In this document: piece after piece, positions 21,879 through 27,672 of the stretch
Layout: each line of letters starts with the position of its first letter
How positions within the stretch are numbered: position 1 is the first letter of the stretch
Assembly (NCBI GenBank): GCA_026713285.1
Contig: JAPOOT010000129.1
Coordinates: forward strand, 1 to 27,672
Source of the DNA: Gemmatimonadota bacterium
GTDB lineage: Bacteria > JAAXHH01
Direction: 5' to 3'
Length of the DNA stretch: 27,672 bases
The notes under the pieces: generated by a model
Seen by the model: the letters and a program-made list of their open reading frames with translations, nothing else
Told to the model about the DNA's origin: nothing
The model's database searches: none
Position numbers and translations under genes: made by a program

Positions 21879-22847
21879 ATGGATGGATTACTGAATACGC
21901 CGCGGGGGCTCGGCCGCGCGCCTCATATCATCGCGGCGTTGTCCGTACCGGTTAGCGAAGCGGGCGATATCGACTTCGAAGTCTTCGCCCAGGACCTCGA
22001 GCGGACGGCGCGATATGGCATCGAACCCGCGGTGCTCATGGATACCTACCAGATCAACCATTGTACGCGGGATCAACAGGTCAAGGGGCTTGAGATCACC
22101 CGGGAAGTCATGAACGGTAGAGCGTTTACGGCAGGTGTGTATGTCGAGGACGAGATCAGGGGTGACGGAATCGAGGACATCATCCGCGCGTACCGGGAGA
22201 AAATCGAGCAACTGGAACAACAATACGGCGCATGCCCGATCGTTTTTCAAACCGAGCGCTTGAAGCACGCCGACGCCTCCACCGTCATACGCGTTTACGA
22301 GGGTCTCGCCGAAAACTCGCGAGGCGGTCTGAAGGCATTCGAACTCAGCCCGGTGTTCGCGCCGAACGGCTGGATGTTTCCGGATGACGCGCTGATCGAA
22401 ATCCTGGCCGGTGACAAATGGGCTGGCGCGAAGCATTCCTCCCTCGATCCGTCCAGGGAGTGGGCGCTGCTCCGGAAGATCCATCGAATCGGAAAGAAAC
22501 TGTACACGGGGAACGACTACGATTTCGCGTCCATGATATACTATGGGAGCGACGCGTTGCTGGGTATCGCGACCTTCATGCCCGACAAGTTCAGGGAACT
22601 TTCGGACGCCTTGCGGGACGGCGACCTTGCGCGGTACCTCGACCTGGGGAGCAGGATGGAATTCCTGGGGAGGGTCGCGTTCCAGCCGCCCGTGCCGGCC
22701 TACAAGCACAGCGCGGCCATGGTGAAGAAGATGCGCGGCTGGTATCCCACGGATTGCGTTCTTCCCGGTAATCCTCTGCGGCGGGACGAGGCGCACCGGG
22801 AAGGGTTGCGGAAAGCCCTGGAAATCCTGGAAATTCCATGCGGCTGA
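21879..22847 (+). CDS. Dihydrodipicolinate synthase-superfamily aldolase, atypical
   Basis: A 322-residue TIM-barrel protein of the DHDPS/N-acetylneuraminate lyase group. The Schiff-base lysine is visible in WAGAKHSSLD (Lys185), with the preceding strand of the right kind. Other hallmarks are changed: the G-T-T-G-E loop that binds the keto acid is MDTYQIN (54-60), and the Tyr-Tyr-Asn region near 130 reads FQTERL, so the catalytic Tyr appears to be lost. The substrate is therefore probably not pyruvate plus aspartate semialdehyde. GGAGG lies 10 bases before the ATG. It closes the plus-strand run and converges with the acidic HTH gene (7 bases between stops). Real function unknown. Confidence 0.8.
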   Translation: MDGLLNTPRGLGRAPHIIAALSVPVSEAGDIDFEVFAQDLERTARYGIEPAVLMDTYQINHCTRDQQVKGLEITREVMNGRAFTAGVYVEDEIRGDGIEDIIRAYREKIEQLEQQYGACPIVFQTERLKHADASTVIRVYEGLAENSRGGLKAFELSPVFAPNGWMFPDDALIEILAGDKWAGAKHSSLDPSREWALLRKIHRIGKKLYTGNDYDFASMIYYGSDALLGIATFMPDKFRELSDALRDGDLARYLDLGSRMEFLGRVAFQPPVPAYKHSAAMVKKMRGWYPTDCVLPGNPLRRDEAHREGLRKALEILEIPCG

Positions 22848-22854
22848 ACGGCTG

Positions 22855-23916
22855 CTACCGGCGAGTGTACCGCGCCAGGAGACTCGATATCTCCCGGGTC
22901 AGTTCGCTCGTCTTGTCGTCGCCGCGCGAAAGCGTGCTTTCCAGCGCGTCCGCCAGGCCGGCGATCTCATCGCAAAAGGCCTTGTGTTCCTGGGCATGTC
23001 TTGCCAGGGCCGCGCGCAGATCAGCGAGGATTTCCTCCACCTTCGCACCGGGATCGACGGGTTCCATCGTGGATGACGCTTGCTCTTCGTCTACCTCTGC
23101 CGACGCGTCTACCTCGTCTACCGCGTCTACCCGTGCAACCGCGTCTTCCTCGTCTTCCTCTGCCGACGCGTCTTCCTCGCCTACTCGTGCCACCGTGTCT
23201 TCCTCTTCTACCCCTGCCACCGCGTCTTCCTCCGTCGCCCCGGCCTCATCATCCTCCGGGAATGCCAGCCCCTCTTCGCCGTACCCCTTCTCGGATTCCG
23301 GGGCGGACCCGGATTCCTGCCCAGGCTCGTCCGTCAAATCGGCCGGGACGCCGGGTGCGCCCTGACCCGCCGGTTCGGCGCCGCCGCTTAACGAATCCGT
23401 ATCAACCGCCTCCCGCACATGTACGTCTTCGTCGTCCTGCCCCGGCGCTTCATCCACGAAATCAGCACGTGTTTCCATTCCTGCGGCGTCCGTGGTCTCA
23501 GCAGTTGCCATATCGTCCCGCGCTACGCTGTCTTCGGCTTCCCCTGGCGCTTCATCCGCGATTCCACCGTCTGTTTCTGATTCCACTTCGGCGTCGTCCG
23601 CGGTCTCTGCAGTTTCCGCCTCGTCCCGGCCGTATACGGTTGCCGTCTCGTGGGCAGGCTCGGTTGAATGCTCGGTATGGACCGGCGCCCGGCCGTATTG
23701 CCGGCGCGGCGTACCGTTGGAATCCGGACGCTCCGGCGCCGGTTCGCCGCTCCCGGAATGCATGAACAGATCGATGGACTCCCTGGACACGAAGTATCTG
23801 CCGTCCTCCAGGTAGTACTCCAGCTTTCCTTCTACGCACATTCGCGTCACCTGGTCGGGCAACTGCTTCATCAAGTCCGCAGTTTCCAGCAAGGTCATCC
23901 ACTGCGTTTCCGCCAT
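22855..23916 (-). CDS. HTH protein with long acidic repeat region and coiled-coil end
   Basis: A 353-residue protein, not recognised as a named family. Residues 1-55 look like an excisionase/MerR-type winged helix (LLETADLMKQLPDQVTRMC, then LEYYLEDGRYFVSRESIDLF). Residues 56-280 are low complexity, rich in Glu, Asp and Ala, including four 9-residue repeats (EEDAVAGVE, EEDTVARVG, EEDASAEED, EEDAVARVD). The end (about 285-353) is predicted helical and may form a coiled coil (VEEILADLRAALARHAQEHK). Start ATG follows AGGAGGAG, a very strong site. It is the last gene of the DUF2851 unit. The DNA-binding head and acidic tail suggest a regulator or a cell-organising protein, without proof. Confidence 0.75.
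   Translation of the reverse strand: MAETQWMTLLETADLMKQLPDQVTRMCVEGKLEYYLEDGRYFVSRESIDLFMHSGSGEPAPERPDSNGTPRRQYGRAPVHTEHSTEPAHETATVYGRDEAETAETADDAEVESETDGGIADEAPGEAEDSVARDDMATAETTDAAGMETRADFVDEAPGQDDEDVHVREAVDTDSLSGGAEPAGQGAPGVPADLTDEPGQESGSAPESEKGYGEEGLAFPEDDEAGATEEDAVAGVEEEDTVARVGEEDASAEEDEEDAVARVDAVDEVDASAEVDEEQASSTMEPVDPGAKVEEILADLRAALARHAQEHKAFCDEIAGLADALESTLSRGDDKTSELTREISSLLARYTRR
23105..23234 (-). repeat. Short tandem repeat (18- and 27-base units) inside the acidic gene
   Basis: Plus strand: two 18-base units (23105-23140) beginning GCGTCTACC are followed by three 27-base units (23141-23167, 23168-23194, 23195-23221) and a partial fourth from 23222. All units begin GCGTCTTCCTC or a one-base variant. 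Multiples of three keep the frame, so copy number can vary without breaking the gene. Confidence 0.8.
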
Positions 23917-23996
23917 CTTCTCCTCCTGCGCTTATGATCTACTGCCTGTACGCTGGTGTGCCAGCCGCCTTCGTTGTACAGACCATCCGCTCCGGT

Positions 23997-24278
23997 CTAG
24001 AAAACCTCTCCGGCTACCTGCCTGCCGTCGATTCGCAACTGCAATCTAATGCTCAACAACGCTTTTGCAAATACTTCCACGCGGTAGTCGTCGGTTCCGA
24101 TCCGGAGATTCGTGCTCAAAATGCGCATTTTTTGAAGCGATACGCGACGGATGCTCCGGTCCCTGCAGACTCCGTCGATGTAAAGCCGGGCGTCCTGAGT
24201 CCAGGTGCTGAATACCCTGATTTCGTGGCCTTTGAATTCCGCCCTGCACTCGACGCCGTCCGGGTCAGACATGTACAT
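23997..24278 (-). CDS. Small conserved-looking protein of unknown function
   Basis: A 93-residue protein with no signal peptide or membrane helix. I do not recognise it. It is likely beta-rich, with alternating hydrophobic stretches (AEFKGHEIRVFSTWTQDARL, YIDGVCRD, and RLQLRIDGRQV near the end). Its ATG (24278) directly follows the stop of the DUF2851 gene (TGA then ATG), with GGAG 4 bases before, which supports it being real. A second ATG at 24272 is possible. Position between DUF2851 and the acidic HTH gene suggests a shared role. Confidence 0.6.
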   Translation of the reverse strand: MYMSDPDGVECRAEFKGHEIRVFSTWTQDARLYIDGVCRDRSIRRVSLQKMRILSTNLRIGTDDYRVEVFAKALLSIRLQLRIDGRQVAGEVF

Positions 24279-25718
24279 TCATCTCCGTATGAAGTGCGCC
24301 GAACCGTTCATTACGCATTGGCCGCAGGCCTTGTTCCGGCAAGTCTCGCGGTCTATCTGCAGCAGGCCCTGCTGAAGGATGGCCCGGTCGATGGAGGCCT
24401 TCTTCTCAGGCGTATCGCTGAAGAGCAGGTTCGACATCGATTGGATCACGCTGTTGCTGGCCTGTCTTCCGTATCCGGTGTACATTTCACGGACCAGTTG
24501 CATCCGGTCCGATTGGCTGTCCCGGTCGGCGAGGGCGTAGATGAACGGAAGGATCACGTCGACCATCATGCCGCGCTGGCGGTCGCGGCCGATCAGGGCG
24601 GTGCGGGCCGTCCGCGAAGCTTCCCCGAACACGGTATGCTTCAGCCAGTAGTCGCCGGGCCGGGGCCTGGTCATTTCCTCGAATTGCCGCGTGATCTGCC
24701 GCAGCAATGCGACAGGCCCCCGTCCGGCGCCGAGGTCCATCGGGCCGGCGATCAGCGTGTCCAGACCATCCCGCAGTCCCGCCGCGATAAAGTAACTCAT
24801 GGCGGCGAGCCGGACCGTGGGGAAGTTAAACGGTCTCAGCCTAAAAAACAACCAGTCATGTTCCTGCATGGGGCGGATGGGAATGGACCGGCCGAAGGCT
24901 TCCCAGCGCGTTTCGATTTCCCTGACGTAAGGATCGTCCGGGATTTCCCCGCAGTATGAAAGACGCTGCGAGGGCAGCAGTCCGGCCGCGCCGAACAGTA
25001 CGGCCTGCAAATCGACGATTCGATGGCCGCCACCCGTGCCGACCAGGGCGCGAATCGTCTTCAGGGGCAGCCGGCGGGCAAGTATCTGGAAGGCATCGGT
25101 GTTTTTAACGTATCCCGCGGCCCGCATGGCGAATTCATATAGCGCCTGTTCCGCCGAGACCCGACTCATCCTGCTTGAAATGGCTGCCGCCTTCTGCCGA
25201 AACCTGTCGGATCCTTTCCGATCAAGCAATGCGTGTACGCGCTCGACCGACAACCGCTTCATCAGGCGCTGGCAGGGGTAGCCGCCGGGAGTCGGAACCT
25301 CCTGTCTCCGCCGGTACTGTTTGCGTATGCGGTCCAGGCCATGCCGAAAGTGCTCGGACAACACCAGCGTGGGGATGTACTGCCCGTTCTGTTTCCGGAC
25401 GACCGGCAGTTTTTCGTCGTGCCACATGACTACGTGCAGTACCACGTCATTGTAATGTGGGTCGCGGGTATGGCCATGTCGATGCCAGTCGGTGGGTCTT
25501 ACATGGATTTCCACGTCGCCGCGAAGCCGTTTCCCGGGTCCGAAGGACAGGACCGCCCTGAGGAAATCGGGCCCGCTGTCCTGGTTCAGTGTACCGGGAT
25601 GATACAGCCTGAGTGACCTTCCGTCGGTAAGCCGGAGCCTTCCGGCCCTTGGCAGTCCTTCCTGCCATAGATGCCAGATGAGCGCTTCCGCTATGTCCGA
25701 ATCGGCGATTTGAAGCAT
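24279..25718 (-). CDS. DUF2851 family protein
   Basis: A 479-residue soluble protein matching DUF2851: LIWHLWQEGLP near the start, HPGTLNQDSGPDF (about 40-52), GDVEIHVRPTDW (about 68-79) followed by HGHTRDPHYNDVVLHVV. These conserved Asp, Glu and His residues suggest a metal-dependent catalytic centre, but no function is established for the family. The C-terminus has C460-x4-C465-x2-C468 (CRNKACGQC), which with a histidine could bind zinc. It is the first of three minus-strand genes, and the 93-residue gene starts immediately after its stop. Confidence 0.85.
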   Translation of the reverse strand: MLQIADSDIAEALIWHLWQEGLPRAGRLRLTDGRSLRLYHPGTLNQDSGPDFLRAVLSFGPGKRLRGDVEIHVRPTDWHRHGHTRDPHYNDVVLHVVMWHDEKLPVVRKQNGQYIPTLVLSEHFRHGLDRIRKQYRRRQEVPTPGGYPCQRLMKRLSVERVHALLDRKGSDRFRQKAAAISSRMSRVSAEQALYEFAMRAAGYVKNTDAFQILARRLPLKTIRALVGTGGGHRIVDLQAVLFGAAGLLPSQRLSYCGEIPDDPYVREIETRWEAFGRSIPIRPMQEHDWLFFRLRPFNFPTVRLAAMSYFIAAGLRDGLDTLIAGPMDLGAGRGPVALLRQITRQFEEMTRPRPGDYWLKHTVFGEASRTARTALIGRDRQRGMMVDVILPFIYALADRDSQSDRMQLVREMYTGYGRQASNSVIQSMSNLLFSDTPEKKASIDRAILQQGLLQIDRETCRNKACGQCVMNGSAHFIRR

Positions 25719-25868
25719 ATTCAGGTTATCTTACTGTTCATTCAGACCGGGTCTATGTTCTTATGGTCGGAAGAAGGTCGTCGATCTCGAATGAGCGGGA
25801 CGATGCGAGACCGTCTTGATGTCGTTTGCCGTCGATCAAATGACGCTGGTTTTTTTGGGCGATTGGAT

Positions 25869-25874
25869 TATAAT
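25869..25874 (+). promoter_or_regulatory. Candidate -10 box for plsC-like gene
   Basis: A perfect TATAAT lies 63 bases before the plsC-like start in the 213-base divergent gap (25719-25931). There is no convincing -35 at 16-18 bases, though a T-rich run (TTTTTTTGGGC) precedes it. I recognise nothing else in this gap apart from the leader ORF. Confidence 0.3.
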
Positions 25875-25893
25875 TCGTTGTAAACCTGGAGGT

Positions 25894-25935
25894 ATGCACG
25901 TTCACATGGATTTCACGGATCCGGTACCCGCGTGA
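25894..25935 (+). other. 13-codon leader ORF ending on the plsC-like start
   Basis: ATG at 25894 (or 25906, in frame) follows GGAGGT and reads MHVHMDFTDPVPA, stopping at TGA 25933-25935, which overlaps the GTG start of the acyltransferase (GTGA). The GTG itself has no Shine-Dalgarno. Spacing from GGAGG is poor for both ATGs (1 and 13 bases), so translation is uncertain. Confidence 0.3.
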
Positions 25936-26648
25936 CCGCATTCTATTCCATCCTGCAGATCGTCAGCGTACTGGTCTTCACCCTGCTGTTCGGGCTGACG
26001 GCCATGTTGCTGTCTCCATTCAACCCCTCGGGCCGGCTGGTCCACTGGTTCGCCCGGTGGTGGGCGCGCACCCTGCTATGGGTGGGACGCGTGCCGGTCC
26101 GCCTCGATGGGCTGGACAACATCCCCGGGGGGCAGCCGTGCGTGCTCGTCTCCAATCATGCGAGCGCGGCGGACATACCTATCCTGTTCGGCTCCCTCCC
26201 CATACAGTTCAGGATCATCGCCAAGGATTCCCTGTTCCACATTCCGATTCTGGGCTGGTGCATGCGGTTGGCGGGATACATCAGCATCAACCGTACCAAT
26301 CCGAAGAAGGCCTTGCGGAGTCTTCGGAAAGCGGCACGGCAGATCCGGGTGGGATATCCCGCCGTGGTCTTCCCGGAAGGCACGAGATCACGGACCGGCG
26401 AACTGCAGCCTTTCAAGGCCGGCGCTTTTCTGCTCGCCATAGAATCCGGCGTGCCCGTAGTGCCCGTGGGCATATCAGGCAGCTTCGATATCCTCGTTCG
26501 CGGCAGTATGAGAATCCGGCCGGACGCGCAGGTTGCCGTGCGCATCGGTACGCCCATCAAAACCGACGGCTATACGACAAAGGACCGGCGCGGGTTGGCC
26601 GAGCGGGCTCGGGCTGCCGTTGAAGACTGTCTGCGGCGGGACGGGTAA
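25932..26648 (+). CDS. plsC: 1-acyl-sn-glycerol-3-phosphate acyltransferase (PlsC family)
   Basis: A membrane acyltransferase of phospholipid synthesis, 238 residues. It has an N-terminal membrane helix (about 5-28), the catalytic H-x4-D motif NHASAAD (His76, Asp81), GYISINR (about 115-121), FPEGTRS (147-153) and PVVPVGISG, in the normal order. The GTG start at 25932 is the first possible start in frame after a stop at 25881-25883; the next Met (26001) would cut the membrane helix. A HAD-family gene follows immediately. Confidence 0.9.
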   Translation: MTAFYSILQIVSVLVFTLLFGLTAMLLSPFNPSGRLVHWFARWWARTLLWVGRVPVRLDGLDNIPGGQPCVLVSNHASAADIPILFGSLPIQFRIIAKDSLFHIPILGWCMRLAGYISINRTNPKKALRSLRKAARQIRVGYPAVVFPEGTRSRTGELQPFKAGAFLLAIESGVPVVPVGISGSFDILVRGSMRIRPDAQVAVRIGTPIKTDGYTTKDRRGLAERARAAVEDCLRRDG

Positions 26649-26654
26649 TTGAGC

Positions 26655-27356
26655 ATGGCACGGCCGGCCGGATCGATTTTCGAAGCGGGAACCGCGGTTC
26701 TTTTCGATCTCGACAACACCCTGATCGACCGCGACAGGGCGCGCGACAGGTTCTTTTCGTACCTGCTGACCACGTATTTTCCGCATCTGACGCCGGAAGA
26801 AGCCGCCTGGGCCGATCGAATGGAAATGTTGTGCGCGCTGGACAACGGGGGACGGGGCAGCAAGGCGGCGATCTACGACTATCTGTTCGGTGAACGCCCG
26901 GTCATGTCGGCGCGGGCGTTCACAGAACTCATGCGCGGCAAGCTGGCGTCATACTCTTCCTGGTCGGATGGCGCCGTGCCTATGTTGAATTGCCTTCGTG
27001 CCAGGCGCCACCCCATGGCCCTGGTCACCAATGGGTCGAACTCTCAGAGAGCGAAGATCGACGCCTTAGGCGCGTCGGTGTATTTCGACGCGGTTCTGAT
27101 ATCTGAAGAAATGGGTATCGCCAAGCCGGATCCCGCTATTTTCACGCAGGCCATGTCCCGGCTGAACGCCGCGCCCGACCGGTCCGTTTTTGTAGGAGAC
27201 AGCCTGGAGCACGATATGGCCGGCGCCAGGAAGGCCGGTATGATGACGGTGTATATCAAGAGAGGAGGAGACGAAGAAGCCGGTGAGTCAGCGTGCGACC
27301 TGATCGTTTCTGATCTGCGGGAATTGGCGGACCTGGTCATCGGCCTTGACGACTGA
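26655..27356 (+). CDS. HAD-superfamily hydrolase
   Basis: A 233-residue phosphatase-type protein with all four motifs: FDLDNT (nucleophile Asp18, Asp20), VTNGS, Lys in IAKPDP, and VGDSLEHD. A helical cap lies between motifs I and II, as in YjjG/pyrimidine-5'-nucleotidase and phosphoglycolate-type enzymes. A TTG immediately after the plsC stop (26649) is an alternative start two codons earlier. It probably shares the plsC transcript; dephosphorylation of a small phosphate metabolite is expected, substrate unknown. Confidence 0.88.
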   Translation: MARPAGSIFEAGTAVLFDLDNTLIDRDRARDRFFSYLLTTYFPHLTPEEAAWADRMEMLCALDNGGRGSKAAIYDYLFGERPVMSARAFTELMRGKLASYSSWSDGAVPMLNCLRARRHPMALVTNGSNSQRAKIDALGASVYFDAVLISEEMGIAKPDPAIFTQAMSRLNAAPDRSVFVGDSLEHDMAGARKAGMMTVYIKRGGDEEAGESACDLIVSDLRELADLVIGLDD

Positions 27357-27391
27357 CCGCAGGTTAACCGTCGGGAAGCCGCGGATTCAGA

Positions 27392-27421
27392 TTGAAATCG
27401 AAGAATGAAGCAGCGTAATAC
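27392..27421 (+). promoter_or_regulatory. Weak promoter candidate before the last lipoprotein gene
   Basis: TTGAAA (27392-27397, five of six) and TAATAC (27416-27421, three of six) with an 18-base spacer, 48 bases before the start codon. It is the only candidate seen in the 113-base gap. Confidence 0.25.
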
Positions 27422-27469
27422 TGCCGACCGGCCTGTTGTGCAACCACCTTCGCAAGGAGTGTAACATAA

Positions 27470-27672
27470 ATGAAAGGTTTTCCCTTGACGTGGACACTGG
27501 CTCTGTGGATTGCCCTTTTCGCACCGGGTTGTGGGGAAATCGCCCCTCCTGGCGAGGAGGTGGCCCCGGCCTCGGACACGGCGGACGATCTACTGTCTGC
27601 ACACATGGCCGCCGAAGCCATGCTGACGGTGCCCTTCGCCAGTCTGCTGACCGGCGATCAGGTTGTCGTCGA
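27470..27672 (+). CDS. Lipoprotein, partial (runs off window end)
   Basis: An open frame of 67 codons so far, starting at ATG 27470 with AAGGAG 10 bases upstream. The translation opens MKGFPLTWTLALWIALFAPGC: a lipoprotein signal with Cys21 in the lipobox APGC, then a Pro/Glu-rich linker and a sequence rich in Ala and Asp (ASDTADDLLSAHMAAEAM). No domain is recognisable yet, so the function cannot be given. The TTCGCACCGGGTTGTGGG stretch lies on this frame with the same GC-rich codon use as the neighbours. Confidence 0.6.
   Translation, partial: MKGFPLTWTLALWIALFAPGCGEIAPPGEEVAPASDTADDLLSAHMAAEAMLTVPFASLLTGDQVVV

Noticed and set aside
23105..23234. CRISPR array
   Set aside because: The units are contiguous without spacers, differ slightly from each other, keep the reading frame and lie within a gene; no cas gene is near.
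23001..23765. Plus-strand ORFs rich in Pro and Arg opposite the acidic gene
   Set aside because: They are antisense of the acidic repeats; the minus gene has a strong ribosome site and an HTH start, which these lack.

Overview
The window is dense, GC-rich bacterial chromosome: about 23 protein genes with no gap longer than about 260 bases, and no rRNA, tRNA, insertion sequence, CRISPR or phage gene that I can see. TonB-dependent receptor paired with a DUF4249 lipoprotein, a TolC protein, several lipoproteins and an ECF sigma/anti-sigma/RseB-like set all imply a Gram-negative (diderm) envelope. The DUF4249 and DUF2851 families, the UbiA/MenG/UbiX quinone genes and the DUF6807 (PmoA-like) gene suggest an uncultured FCB-group lineage (for example Latescibacterota or a relative). 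That placement is inference; no marker gene in the window settles it.

Left part, minus strand (about 230-11582). From the upstream end: an HU-TPR fusion protein; an ECF sigma factor, zinc-finger anti-sigma and RseB-like protein in a tight operon; a TolC-type channel; a membrane VWA/GATase-fold protein; then a thiamine-thiazole operon (thiO-thiS-thiG-tenI) led by a consensus promoter, a TPP riboswitch and a terminator, followed by a TlpA-like thioredoxin lipoprotein. The riboswitch has an unusually legible switch: three short segments can form either a 9-bp antiterminator or the terminator hairpin. The ThiE-family gene looks like TenI (thiazole tautomerase) rather than thiamine phosphate synthase.

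Middle (11842-15956). A DUF6807 gene on the minus strand is divergent from a TonB receptor + DUF4249 lipoprotein pair, with only 28 bases between the DUF6807 start codon and a strong ribosome-binding site/12-codon leader ORF whose stop overlaps the receptor ATG.

Right part, plus strand (16074-22847). A DinG/XPD-type Fe-S helicase with a degenerate exonuclease-like N-terminus is followed by a head-to-tail chain: UbiA-family prenyltransferase, MenG/UbiE methyltransferase, UbiX flavin prenyltransferase and endonuclease III, the last three joined by ATGA overlaps, then a DHDPS-superfamily aldolase lacking several canonical catalytic residues. The quinone genes are probably for menaquinone by the futalosine route (inference).

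Far right. A minus-strand three-gene unit (25718 to 22855) encodes a DUF2851 protein, a 93-residue unknown protein and an HTH protein with a long acidic, tandem-repeat middle and a coiled-coil end. This is the least explained set of genes here. It is divergent from plsC-like acyltransferase and HAD phosphatase genes, and the window ends inside a lipoprotein gene.

The best candidates for something new are the HU-TPR fusion next to the ECF sigma module, the DUF2851 three-gene unit, and short leader ORFs that end on the start codon of a membrane-protein gene at two places.
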